From positions 372,001 through 436,000 of the forward strand of contig JBBRNP010000001.1 in NCBI GenBank assembly GCA_038230255.1: DNA of 64,000 nucleotides. The letters are read 5' to 3'. Shown one piece after another: positions 41,227 to 50,190 of the stretch. Every line of letters starts with the position of its first letter. Position 1 is the first letter of the stretch. Source of the DNA: AV40 sp038230255 (GTDB lineage Bacteria > Verrucomicrobiota > Verrucomicrobiia > Chthoniobacterales > UBA10450). The position numbers and the translations under genes were made by a program. The notes below the pieces were generated by a model. It was given only the letters and a program-made list of their open reading frames with translations. It did not search any database and had not been told where the DNA came from.

Positions 41227-42576
41227 TTGGCAATCGTGCTCGCCACGAGGCGCAGCGCGCAACTACTCTGGCGACAACTGTTTGTGAAATCAGAACTTCG
41301 CCGAATTGCCGCGGCTGCGCTTTTGATGTTGTCGATCTTGGTGTTCGACTCCGCTGCCACCACGCCGATTGAGCGGAGCGTCAGCCCGTCGGGGCAGTTC
41401 GTTGTTTACGGGGGCGACGCGGCATGGCGCGGTAGTGTCTCGCAGATGGCCGAGCGCACTAAAGCCAATCTGCTCGCACTTTTGCAGCGACGCGATCAGT
41501 GGGTCACCGCGACGGTTATCAATTTGCAATCGCCGGCGCCAAACCTGCCGGAAATTCCAACTGCTGCGTTGCGTTTTAGCCAAACCGGCTCTGGTTTGAA
41601 GCTGCAGCTCGACCTCACTATTTCGCGGGAAATAAATTCCGCTGCGACGGAGCGCGAACTTTTGCGCGCGATCCTGCTCGAAATGATTTATCGCAATCAA
41701 ACCGCGATTGCGCCGGGTATTGTTTACGTCGAGGCGCCGAGCTGGCTGGTGGAAGGTTTGCTCGCGCTGACGCCAAATCGTGATCGCGCGTCGCTCATCA
41801 ACGCGCTGGCCCTGTCGGAACGAGTCCCGCCGCTCAATGAATTTCTGCGCGAACGCCCCGAATTACTCGATCCCGCAGGGCGATTGCTTTATCGCGCCTA
41901 TTCGTTGGCGCTGGTGCAATTGCTTATCGATAGCGGCGATGGTCACGCGCGCCTCGGCCACTACATCGACCACCTTTCATTGGCCGCGAATGATCCCTTA
42001 CGCGATTTGGAGGCGGCGTTTCCCCAACTTGCCGGCAACGAAGAAAAAATCTGGAAATCGAAGATCGCAGACATCAAGAGTTCCGGGCGCGCCGATCTTC
42101 TGACGTTTTCGCAAACGCAGGAAAAACTGGCTGATCTTTTGCGGACAAAATTTCCAGCGACCGACGGGCGCGACAAGTCCGTGTCCCTCGAAGATCTTCA
42201 CCAAAAGAAAACGAATCCAACGCAACGACTGGCGCTCCAAAAATTTAGTCAGGAGTTAATGCTCCTGGCTGCGCACGGCAATCCATTGCTGCGCTCTGTG
42301 GTCCAGGATTACCAACAGCTTTCCGCCCAGCTCGCGCTCGGAAAAAATCACGCCGTGGCGGCGCGGCTGGCCGAATTGAAAATCTTGCGCGCGAAGCTGT
42401 GCGCGCGAATGAGCGAGGTCGACGATTACCTGAACTGGTTCGAAGCGACTCAATTGAAAACGCAGAGCGGTCTGTTTGAGGATTATCTTAACACCTCAAG
42501 GGCGGCCGTTCCCTCTCGAGGGCACAGGAAGGATGCGTATTCCGCCTATCTCGACGCAATGGAATCGGAGTTCTAG
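41227..42576 (+). CDS. Exported protein with degenerate peptidase-MA-like region
   Basis: The frame opens with TTG at 41227 for 449 residues. A GTG at 41284 (VKSELRRIAAAALLMLSILV) gives a better signal peptide and may be the true start. The middle contains ERELLRAILLEMIYRN and APSWLVEGLLAL, which resemble the HExxH helix and the downstream W-L-x-EG helix of gluzincin peptidases, but the zinc histidines are absent. It may be a pseudo-peptidase. No closer family is recognised. It precedes the Minf_1886-type gene and an M16 peptidase gene on the same strand. Confidence 0.65.
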   Translation: MAIVLATRRSAQLLWRQLFVKSELRRIAAAALLMLSILVFDSAATTPIERSVSPSGQFVVYGGDAAWRGSVSQMAERTKANLLALLQRRDQWVTATVINLQSPAPNLPEIPTAALRFSQTGSGLKLQLDLTISREINSAATERELLRAILLEMIYRNQTAIAPGIVYVEAPSWLVEGLLALTPNRDRASLINALALSERVPPLNEFLRERPELLDPAGRLLYRAYSLALVQLLIDSGDGHARLGHYIDHLSLAANDPLRDLEAAFPQLAGNEEKIWKSKIADIKSSGRADLLTFSQTQEKLADLLRTKFPATDGRDKSVSLEDLHQKKTNPTQRLALQKFSQELMLLAAHGNPLLRSVVQDYQQLSAQLALGKNHAVAARLAELKILRAKLCARMSEVDDYLNWFEATQLKTQSGLFEDYLNTSRAAVPSRGHRKDAYSAYLDAMESEF

Positions 42577-42674
42577 GATTTGGCGATGTTGGTCGTGTCG
42601 ATCTTGCGCGCAGTTGCTCATTCGAGAGTTCGTCATTAAGATAGTCGCCGCGGTTAGGCCGCGCGTTTTTCTTA

Positions 42675-43103
42675 ATGCAGAAGATTGGATTTTCCGAAGC
42701 CCTCGATTCGATCGTGGCGAGCGACCCGCGTTATCAACGCGAGGCCTACATTTTTTTGCGAGATTCGCTCGATTACACGACTAAGCAGCAGAAGAAAGCA
42801 AAAGGCACAACCGTGCGGCACGTCTCGGGACCGGAGTTGCTCGAGGGCGTGAAGCAATACGCGCTCAACGAATTTGGACCGATGGTGGTGACGGTCTTCG
42901 ACAGCTGGGGAATTCGTTCCTGCGAAGACATCGGTCACATGGTCTTCAATCTCATCGGCGCCGGTATTTTTGGAAAGACCGACCAGGATTCGATCGAGGA
43001 TTTCAAGGCCGTTTACGATTTTCAGGAGGCGTTCGTGAAGCCGTACGCTCCGGAAAAGAAAACCGAAGCTCCCAAAAGCCTACCCGCGCCCAAGGTTTCG
43101 TGA
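42675..43103 (+). CDS. Minf_1886 family protein
   Basis: The 142-residue protein (GFSEALDSIVASDPRYQREA, SGPELLEGVKQYALNEFGPM, WGIRSCEDIGHMVFNLIGAG) matches the Planctomycetes/Verrucomicrobia-specific Minf_1886 family of unknown function, from memory of that family. The C-terminal tail is Lys/Pro-rich. It is one of the better taxonomic markers in the window and lies just before the M16 peptidase gene. Confidence 0.8.
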   Translation: MQKIGFSEALDSIVASDPRYQREAYIFLRDSLDYTTKQQKKAKGTTVRHVSGPELLEGVKQYALNEFGPMVVTVFDSWGIRSCEDIGHMVFNLIGAGIFGKTDQDSIEDFKAVYDFQEAFVKPYAPEKKTEAPKSLPAPKVS

Positions 43104-43125
43104 CTGGCGCGGTCCCTCTACTTCA

Positions 43126-45822
43126 TTGGAATTCACGGTGGCCAATAAATTTGTGTATCGCGTTGAAGTAGCAGGGTTAATTTCTGCGATTGTATTTAGC
43201 ATGGTGAATTTGAAAGCAGCCGCTATGGATGACTCCGCTGTCATCACGTTTCCGCCGGCCTCGGCCCAGAAATGGGTCTTGTCCGACGGACTGACGCTGA
43301 TTGTCCAGGAAGACCGGAGCGCGCCGGTGGCAAGTGTTCAGGCGTGGTGCGGCACTGGCAGCATTTACGAGGACGAGAAATTGGGCGCCGGTATTTCCCA
43401 CATTCTCGAGCATATGCTTTTCAAGGGAACCAAAACGCAATCGAGCAACGCGATAGCGCAAAAAATCCAGGACGTCGGCGGTTATATTAACGCTTACACT
43501 TCGTTCGACCGCACCGTCTTTTGGATCGACGTCCCAAAAGATGGAGTGACGACTGCGCTCTCGATTTTGTCCGACGCGATGATGAATTCAACGCTGCCGC
43601 CGGACGAATACGCGAAGGAACAGGAAGTCATCCGTCGTGAGTTCGCGATGGGATTTGACGATCCCGATCGGCAGTCTGCCTTGCTCCTTTTCGCGACCGC
43701 CTATCAGCGACATCCCTATCGCCTCCCGGTGATCGGCGAGATGGAAATTTACAACCAGCTCACCCAGGAGCAGGTGATGCAGTATTACAAATCGCGTTAC
43801 GTGCCGAACAATCTCACCTTCATCGTGGTGGGAGATGTCGATGGAGAGAAAATTCACCAGCAGTTGGCCGATTTTTTCAAAAGTTATCCGGAGAAATCGC
43901 TCAAGCCGATTTTTGTTCCGGAGGAACCGCCCCAACTCGGCCGGCGCGAAGTCCACAATGAATTCGCGACTGAGCTAAGCCGGCTATCGCTGGCCTGGCA
44001 CATTCCCGAGATCACGCATCCGGATGTTGCGGCGATCGATTTGCTTTCCGGCATTCTGGGTGAAGGCCGCAGCTCGCGTTTGTATCGACGCGTCCGGGAA
44101 GAAGCCGGTCTCGCTTTCAGTGTTTCGGCATTTTCCTACACCCCGGGGGATCCCGGATTGTTTGGCGTCGACGCGACTGTCGATCCAAAGAAACGCGACG
44201 ACGCCGAGAAGTTGATTTTGCAGATGATCGCGGAAGTGAAACAGGCCGGGGTCACTGCGGATGAATTGATGAAAGCGAAGAAAATGTCGCTCAGTCATCA
44301 TATCGACACCCTCACAACCATGCGCGGGCAGGCGTCCGATCTCGGATCAAACTGGGCGCTCACTCGCAACCTGAATTTCAGCCGCGATTACCTGACCGCC
44401 GTCCAAAAAGTCACCCTGGAGGATATTCGCCGGGTCGCCGCCAAATATTTGGTCGATCAAAACCTGACCGTTACGTCGCTGAATCCCAAAGGCTCGCTCG
44501 GTGCGAAACAGGAAGTCGCCAAGCCGGCAGCGGTCGCCGAAATTCAGAAATTCGAGCTCTCCAACGGTCTGCGTTTGCTCGTGCGCGAAGATCCGCGTTT
44601 GCCGCTGGCTTCGATGAGCGCCGTCTTTCGGAGCGGTTTGCTCGCCGAAACTTCGGAGACGAATGGAATCACGCGTCTGACCGTGCGCGCGTTGCTTAAA
44701 GGGACAAAAACGCGCACTGCGGAGCAAATCGCGAATCAAATCGAAGCCGTCGGCGGATCGATCTCGACCGACGCCGGCAACAACAGCATGAGTGTCGGCG
44801 TTCACGTGATGAAGCCGGACCTGAAGACCGGCGCCGATCTATTGGCCGACGTTTTGCTCAACGCGACTTTTCCGGAGAAAGCGGTCGCGCGCGAAAAAGA
44901 AGTTCAAATCGCTGGCATCAAACAGGAAGAGGAACAGTTGACGGCAGTTGCGCGCAACATTTTGCGTCAGGCGCTCTTCACCGATCATCCTTACGCCTTA
45001 CGCTCGAATGGCTCGCCCGAATCGGTCCAGCATCTCACCCAAAAAGATCTGGTCGGGTTTCGCGATAAGTATCTGGTCGCAAAAAACGGAGTGATTTCAG
45101 TTTTTGGGAACGTGAAGGCGGCCGAAGTGAAACAACTTTTCGAACAAGCTCTCGGCAAGATGAAACCCGGTTCGCTTGCGTTGACCGACGCTCGCCCGTC
45201 CGCGCCGATCCCTAAAATCGAGAATGTGGAAAGCCACAAGGAAAAAGCGCAGGGTGTAATCATGGTTGGCTATCGCGGCGTGGACATGTTCGACAAGGAT
45301 CGACATGCACTCGAGTTGATCGACGAAGCGAGCAGCGATCTCGGATCGCGTTTCTTTATTCGGATTCGCGAACAGATGGGCCTGGCGTATTACGTCGGCG
45401 CGAGCCAGATGCAGGGACTCGTTCCGGGATTGTTCGCGTTCTATCTCGGGACCGATCCGCAAAAAATCGAGCCGGTGAAAACGGCGCTGCTCGACGAGAT
45501 TCGGAAACTGGCGAGCGAAGGCCTGACCAACGAAGAGCTCACCCGCGCAAAAAAGAAATTGATCGGCCAGCATCAAATCGCGATGCAGAGCAACGATTCG
45601 TTCGGTTACCAGTGCGCGTTGGACGAACTTTACGGGCTTGGTTTTGATTATTACAAGAACCTCGAGCGCGAGACGGAAGCAGTCACACTCGATGAGATCA
45701 AGCAGGCCGCCGCAAAATATTTTCGCGATCAGCCCTATGTTTTAGCTACGGTGCGACCGCCCGCCTCCGCCCAGCCTACTGCGGGCAGGCCAGAGAAGCC
45801 TCCAGTTACGAAACAGAAGTGA
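43126..45822 (+). CDS. Two-unit M16 (insulinase-type) zinc peptidase
   Basis: The 898-residue chain holds two M16 repeats. The first has the active inverted zinc motif HILEHMLF (His92, Glu95, His96) and NAYTSFDRT. The second starts near FELSNGLRLLVREDPRLPLA and lacks HxxEH (LTVRALLKGTK), as expected for the inactive half of a clamp-like peptidase. The N-terminus (TTG start, or GTG at 43138) has a signal-like helix, so it is probably periplasmic. It is followed after three bases by the DUF1844 gene. Confidence 0.88.
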   Translation: MEFTVANKFVYRVEVAGLISAIVFSMVNLKAAAMDDSAVITFPPASAQKWVLSDGLTLIVQEDRSAPVASVQAWCGTGSIYEDEKLGAGISHILEHMLFKGTKTQSSNAIAQKIQDVGGYINAYTSFDRTVFWIDVPKDGVTTALSILSDAMMNSTLPPDEYAKEQEVIRREFAMGFDDPDRQSALLLFATAYQRHPYRLPVIGEMEIYNQLTQEQVMQYYKSRYVPNNLTFIVVGDVDGEKIHQQLADFFKSYPEKSLKPIFVPEEPPQLGRREVHNEFATELSRLSLAWHIPEITHPDVAAIDLLSGILGEGRSSRLYRRVREEAGLAFSVSAFSYTPGDPGLFGVDATVDPKKRDDAEKLILQMIAEVKQAGVTADELMKAKKMSLSHHIDTLTTMRGQASDLGSNWALTRNLNFSRDYLTAVQKVTLEDIRRVAAKYLVDQNLTVTSLNPKGSLGAKQEVAKPAAVAEIQKFELSNGLRLLVREDPRLPLASMSAVFRSGLLAETSETNGITRLTVRALLKGTKTRTAEQIANQIEAVGGSISTDAGNNSMSVGVHVMKPDLKTGADLLADVLLNATFPEKAVAREKEVQIAGIKQEEEQLTAVARNILRQALFTDHPYALRSNGSPESVQHLTQKDLVGFRDKYLVAKNGVISVFGNVKAAEVKQLFEQALGKMKPGSLALTDARPSAPIPKIENVESHKEKAQGVIMVGYRGVDMFDKDRHALELIDEASSDLGSRFFIRIREQMGLAYYVGASQMQGLVPGLFAFYLGTDPQKIEPVKTALLDEIRKLASEGLTNEELTRAKKKLIGQHQIAMQSNDSFGYQCALDELYGLGFDYYKNLERETEAVTLDEIKQAAAKYFRDQPYVLATVRPPASAQPTAGRPEKPPVTKQK

Positions 45823-45825
45823 ACC

Positions 45826-46278
45826 ATGGCTGAAGTCCAAACCGGCACTCAGAGCGGCGAGCTTTCCCAGCGCTTCATCGAATTCGTGATGATGCACGCG
45901 CAGAACGCCGCGCTCTTCCTCGGTCAGATCCCAAATCCAAAAACGGGCCAGGGCGAAGTGAATCTCGAGCTCGCGAAGATGTTCATCGATCAGCTGTCGA
46001 TGATTCAGGAAAAAACCCGCGGCAACCTCAGCAGTGAAGAAGCGGCTGTGCTTCGCAACACGCTCTCCAATTTGCAGATGGTGTATGTCGAAGTTGCGCA
46101 GCAGGCACCCAAAGGTGCGGCGCAACCGCAGCAACCTCCATTTGAACCGGAGCCGGAAACCTCCTCCTTCGCTGAGTCTACGGCGGACAAGTCGGCCGAG
46201 ACGCCCGAGCAACCGCCGATCGCGCCCTCGACTGAGTCCGAGTCGAAGAAAAAATTCACCAAGAGCTACGGCTCGTGA
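45826..46278 (+). CDS. DUF1844 protein
   Basis: The 150-residue protein has the DUF1844 core (RFIEFVMMHAQNAALFLGQI, NLELAKMFIDQLSMIQEKT, LSNLQMVYVEV) and a disordered Pro/Glu/Ser-rich C-terminal third. The function of this small helical family is unknown. It is closely linked to the M16 peptidase gene upstream. Confidence 0.82.
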   Translation: MAEVQTGTQSGELSQRFIEFVMMHAQNAALFLGQIPNPKTGQGEVNLELAKMFIDQLSMIQEKTRGNLSSEEAAVLRNTLSNLQMVYVEVAQQAPKGAAQPQQPPFEPEPETSSFAESTADKSAETPEQPPIAPSTESESKKKFTKSYGS

Positions 46279-46314
46279 GTTGAAGAGACGCGTCGCCCAC
46301 GTCGTCGAAGGTCA

Positions 46315-46343
46315 AGACCGCCGCTACATCGTCGGTCTGCGAA
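46315..46343. repeat. Partial REP palindrome, family C
   Basis: AGACCGCCGCTACATCGTCG and GTCT form a hairpin whose left half equals the end of the family C palindrome at 63708-63731. It lies just before the topoisomerase start. Confidence 0.5.
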
Positions 46344-46353
46344 CTTAAATTAC

Positions 46354-47454
46354 GTGCACGCTCCGGGAAAGAATGGGAATGGAAACGCGGCGAAAATCGT
46401 GGCTGAAGCGATGGACGCAGCTGAAGGGGCCGGGTTGCGCTATGTCAGTGACGATCGGCCGGGTTATACGCGGAAAGCAAAAGGGGACGATTTCGAATGG
46501 TTCGACGCTGATGAAAAACCGATTCGTGACGAGCAGCGGCTTTTGCGAATCAAGCGGTTGGCGATTCCGCCGGCGTGGACGGACATTTGGGTTTGTCCCT
46601 CGTCCAACTGTCACCTTCAAGCGACTGGTCGAGATGCCCGCCGGCGCAAACAATATCTCTACCACGAGCGCTGGCGCGAGGTTCGCGACGAAAACAAATA
46701 CGATCGCATAATCAGTTTCGGCAAAGCGTTGCCAAAGATCCGACGGCGAATCGCGCGTGATTCGAAATTGCCCGGATTGCCGCAAAACAAAGTTTTGGCG
46801 ACGGTGGTGCAGCTGCTCGAGCGCACGTTCATCCGGATCGGCAACGAAGAGTACGCGCGCGAAAACAAATCGTTCGGCCTGACCACGATGAAAGATCGAC
46901 ATGTCGAGGTCAAAGGCGCGAAGTTGCGGTTCCGTTTTCGCGGCAAGAGCGGACGCGACCACGAAGTGGACGTGACCGACAGGCATATCGCGAAGATCAT
47001 TGCCAAACTCCAGGACCTGCCCGGCCAGGATTTGTTTCAGTACGTTGACGAGGAGGGCGAGATTCGCAACATCAGTTCGCAGGATGTGAACGAGTACCTG
47101 CGCGAAATTACCGGCGAGGATTTCACCGCGAAAGATTTTCGGACGTGGGCTGGAACCGTTCTGACCGCGGTCGCACTCAAGGCCCAGGAACAATTCGAGA
47201 ACCAGAAACAGGCGAAATCGAATATCAATACTGCGATCAAGGCGGTCTCGAAGATTCTGGGCAATACGCCGGCCATTTGCCGCAAATGCTACGTGCATCC
47301 GGCTGTGCTCGAGAGTTATCTCGATCAAAAATCAATCGAAGGATTGAAGCAAATGACCGAAGACGCGCTGGAAAAGGAAGATGTCGATCTTCGCTCGAGC
47401 GAAGCCGCAGTCCTGAAGTTTTTGAAATCGCGGTTAACGAAAAAAGCCGCCTAG
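46354..47454 (+). CDS. DNA topoisomerase IB
   Basis: With a GTG start the protein has 366 residues. It shows the poxvirus-like bacterial TopIB layout: an N-terminal domain (RLAIPPAWTDIWVCPSSNCH), the catalytic region RVNEYLR-like VNEYLREITGEDFTAKDFRT and RTWAGT, and the nucleophile Tyr313 in CRKCYVHPAV. It relaxes supercoils through a 3'-phosphotyrosyl link. It is convergent with mlaD six bases away. Confidence 0.9.
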   Translation: MHAPGKNGNGNAAKIVAEAMDAAEGAGLRYVSDDRPGYTRKAKGDDFEWFDADEKPIRDEQRLLRIKRLAIPPAWTDIWVCPSSNCHLQATGRDARRRKQYLYHERWREVRDENKYDRIISFGKALPKIRRRIARDSKLPGLPQNKVLATVVQLLERTFIRIGNEEYARENKSFGLTTMKDRHVEVKGAKLRFRFRGKSGRDHEVDVTDRHIAKIIAKLQDLPGQDLFQYVDEEGEIRNISSQDVNEYLREITGEDFTAKDFRTWAGTVLTAVALKAQEQFENQKQAKSNINTAIKAVSKILGNTPAICRKCYVHPAVLESYLDQKSIEGLKQMTEDALEKEDVDLRSSEAAVLKFLKSRLTKKAA

Positions 47455-47459
47455 AATTT

Positions 47460-48467
47460 TCAGCGGCCACCGCCAGTCGCCGGAGTCGGGCTCGCTTTAG
47501 GCTTCGCGCTTTTGCGGACGGTGATCGTTGCTTCACTGGGGGCGGGCGTCGAAGATTTCTCAGGATATTTTTTTGTCGTCGGGTAAATGAGCCGCCAGGG
47601 CTGACTTTTTATCGTCTCGCTGAATTCCTTGATGTTCTGACCAGTTGGTCCGAGGTCGCTGACCGCTCCTTTCAATTTTTCGGAGGACGTGCGCAGATTT
47701 TGGAGCGTAATCTCGATGTTGTTGTTTTCGGTCAGACTGTTGCTGATTTTCTCGATGTTGTTGAGGGAATGGGAGAGCGCGCTGTCCGGCGCAGTCATAT
47801 CGGCAATATGCTCGCCGAACAATTTGATCTGGCTGAGCGCCTGATTCATCTCCGAGTTCTCGTCGGTGATGTGATTCAAGTTTTGCGCGGTCTGCTGAAG
47901 ATCTTTCATCGTGTTGGTCGCTTCCGCGGCCACCGGCTTAATCACTTCCAACATTTTCGCGGCCGCTTCGCCGATATCGGGATTGCGTTCGCCGGCAAAC
48001 ATATCGCCGTCGTGAGCGCGCCCGGAAGATTCGGTCCCTTGAGTAATGTCGATCGCCATGTCGCCGAGCAACCCGAGTGACATCAAGCGCGTGCGCGCGT
48101 CGCGGTAAACGACCGCATTCTTGTCGACCTGAACGTCAATGCGCGCTTCGTATTTTGGTTTGCCGGTAGAGGGCGTGGGCGACGCAGTGGGTTCCTCCGG
48201 TCTGAGAGTCGACGCAGCTTCTTCGGCGCGACGTTCCTCTTCCTTGGAGACGGGTGAAAATAATTTTTGAACCTGACCAATCTTGCGTCCTGCCAGCATC
48301 ACGACCGCGCCTTGTTTAATGCCAGCGGCGTTGTCGACGTAAATCTTGTAGGTCACGAGCGGCCGGAAAAGTCCCGGTGCGCCGAGCAAAACCAAAACGA
48401 AGACAAGGACGGCCACCGTCCCGACCACCAGCAGGCCGGTCATGATTTCATTTTTTTGCAATTGCAT
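47460..48467 (-). CDS. mlaD: MlaD/MCE-domain lipid-transport protein
   Basis: The 335-residue protein has one N-terminal membrane helix (MTGLLVVGTVAVLVFVLVLL), an MCE domain (VDNAAGIKQGAVVMLAGRKI, SLGLLGDMAIDITQG) interrupted by a Glu/Pro-rich insertion (SPVSKEEERRAEEAASTLRP), and a long helical tail with coiled-coil character. It binds phospholipids in the periplasm for transport between membranes. It follows mlaF on the same strand. Confidence 0.87.
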   Translation of the reverse strand: MQLQKNEIMTGLLVVGTVAVLVFVLVLLGAPGLFRPLVTYKIYVDNAAGIKQGAVVMLAGRKIGQVQKLFSPVSKEEERRAEEAASTLRPEEPTASPTPSTGKPKYEARIDVQVDKNAVVYRDARTRLMSLGLLGDMAIDITQGTESSGRAHDGDMFAGERNPDIGEAAAKMLEVIKPVAAEATNTMKDLQQTAQNLNHITDENSEMNQALSQIKLFGEHIADMTAPDSALSHSLNNIEKISNSLTENNNIEITLQNLRTSSEKLKGAVSDLGPTGQNIKEFSETIKSQPWRLIYPTTKKYPEKSSTPAPSEATITVRKSAKPKASPTPATGGGR

Positions 48468-49239
48468 CTTGGCTTCCTTCGAGGATCGGACCTTCGGTGC
48501 TGCCGCTCAAGAACTGAGCGACGACCGGATTTTTGGATTGCTTGAATTTTTCGGGTTCGGCGTCTTCGATTACTTTTCCTTGATATAACATAGCCATTCG
48601 TGTGCCGATGCGAAAGGCGCTGTCCATTTCATGGGTTACGATAATCGAAGTGACTTTGGACTTCTCGGTAAGGCTAATGATCAATTCGTCGATGACCGAC
48701 GCGATCACGGGATCGAGACCGGCGACCGGTTCGTCGAACAGGATCAATTCCGGCTCCATGACAAGGGCCCGCGCCAGACTCACGCGTTTTTTCATCCCGC
48801 CGCTTAATTCCGATGGCATCTGGTTTTTCGAGTCTTTCATCCCGACCAGGTCCAGTTTTTCGTCCACGATCTCGTCGATCTCGCCTGGTGATTTGTCGGT
48901 GAGTTCCTCGAGCGGGAGCGCGACGTTGTCGCGCACGTTGCGCGAGCTGAGGAGCGCCGAGTATTGATAAACCATCCCGATTTGCCGGCGGACCTGCTGC
49001 AATTTTCTCCGCTTCAAACGGGTGATTTCGAATTGTTTGAAAAAAACCGAGCCGACGTTGGGTTTCAATATTCCCAGGATCAAACGCAGGATCGTGCTCT
49101 TGCCGCTGCCGCTTTGACCCATAATGACGAGGCGCTCCTCGGGCTCGACGGAGAGTGAGCAACCATCGAGCACTTTCTTGTCTTCGAACTGCATTTCCAC
49201 GTCGCGCAGTTCGATCATGTGCGAGTCCTTCGTGCTCAT
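48448..49239 (-). CDS. mlaF: Mla-type ABC transporter ATPase
   Basis: From the ATG at 49239 (MSTKDSHMIELRDVEMQFED) the protein has 263 residues. It has Walker A GQSGSGKST, the signature ELSGGMKKRVSLARAL, Walker B LILFDEP and the H-loop IIVTHEMDSAF, as in MlaF. The start ATG overlaps the mlaE stop (ATGA), so the two are coupled; a second ATG at 49218 is possible. Its 3' end overlaps mlaD by 20 bases. Confidence 0.9.
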   Translation of the reverse strand: MSTKDSHMIELRDVEMQFEDKKVLDGCSLSVEPEERLVIMGQSGSGKSTILRLILGILKPNVGSVFFKQFEITRLKRRKLQQVRRQIGMVYQYSALLSSRNVRDNVALPLEELTDKSPGEIDEIVDEKLDLVGMKDSKNQMPSELSGGMKKRVSLARALVMEPELILFDEPVAGLDPVIASVIDELIISLTEKSKVTSIIVTHEMDSAFRIGTRMAMLYQGKVIEDAEPEKFKQSKNPVVAQFLSGSTEGPILEGSQDAIAKK

Positions 49240-50087
49240 GTTGGGAAAAAATTGACGTAAACAATGTTGTAGAGCGTATCCACAGCGATCACGACCGTGA
49301 TCGCGGTCACGACGCTTGAGGTTGTCGCGGTCCCGACTCCGGCTGCTCCGCCTTTGACGTTCAGACCGCGATAGCAGGCGATCGCGGCGATCAGCAAGCC
49401 GAACATGAAACTCTTGAACACGCCGGTGACAAGGTCGCGAATCAACAGAGAATCGCGTACCAGATCGAGAAAGTAAGGAAAGGCGATGGCAAAATAAGCT
49501 TTCGAGATCAAGCTGCTGGCAAAGATTGCGGAGATATTCGAGATCGTTGAAAGGCAAGGCATCAGGAAGAACAACGCGAGCATTCGCGGCGCGACCAGGA
49601 ACCGCAGCGGTCCGATTCCCATCGCTTCGATGGCTTCGACTTCTTCTGAAACCTGCATCGTGCCTAACTCGGCCGTAAAGGAGGCGCCGATTCGCGCTGC
49701 GAGCATGATGCCGGTCAGCAACGGCCCAAGTTCGCGGGTGAAACTGATTGAGACCAAACCAGGGACCAGCCGTTCCGTGCCGAATCGTTGCAATTGGTAA
49801 CCGGTCAGCAACGCCATCGTCAGGCCGAGAAAAAATGAAACCAGCGCGACCAATGGAACCGACTCGACCCCGGCGCGCGTGGCGTGCCGGAAAAAACTAA
49901 CAGCGCGAAACGGCACTCGTCCGTCGCGCACACGCTCGATCATTTCCTCGAACGTGTGCATGATGAACCAGAACATGCTCCCGACTTCGAGCAGCAAACT
50001 GCGGCCGAAGCCGCCGATTTCCTGAAGGGCGATGGCCGGCGCCTTGATCAGCGCTTCTTCAGTCGATTCTTGTTTTGGCTCAGCCAT
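49236..50087 (-). CDS. mlaE: Mla-type ABC transporter permease
   Basis: From the ATG at 50087 (MAEPKQESTEEALIKAPAIA) the protein has 283 residues. It carries the MlaE pattern (VPLVALVSFFLGLTMALLTG, LGPLLTGIMLAARIGASFTA, ELGTMQVSEEVEAIEAMGI) and five or six membrane helices. With MlaF and MlaD it forms a phospholipid transporter that maintains outer-membrane asymmetry. The start was set here because further upstream codons are low-complexity and antisense to the divergent asparaginase leader. Confidence 0.9.
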   Translation of the reverse strand: MAEPKQESTEEALIKAPAIALQEIGGFGRSLLLEVGSMFWFIMHTFEEMIERVRDGRVPFRAVSFFRHATRAGVESVPLVALVSFFLGLTMALLTGYQLQRFGTERLVPGLVSISFTRELGPLLTGIMLAARIGASFTAELGTMQVSEEVEAIEAMGIGPLRFLVAPRMLALFFLMPCLSTISNISAIFASSLISKAYFAIAFPYFLDLVRDSLLIRDLVTGVFKSFMFGLLIAAIACYRGLNVKGGAAGVGTATTSSVVTAITVVIAVDTLYNIVYVNFFPT

Positions 50088-50190
50088 GTCCAGCAGGGAA
50101 GCTGCCTTAGTTCGGGAAAGCGAAAAGCGATTTCTTCGCGCTGGCGCAGCTGCAAAGCGCAGTCTACTTGTTCGAGGCGCAAAAAGATTT

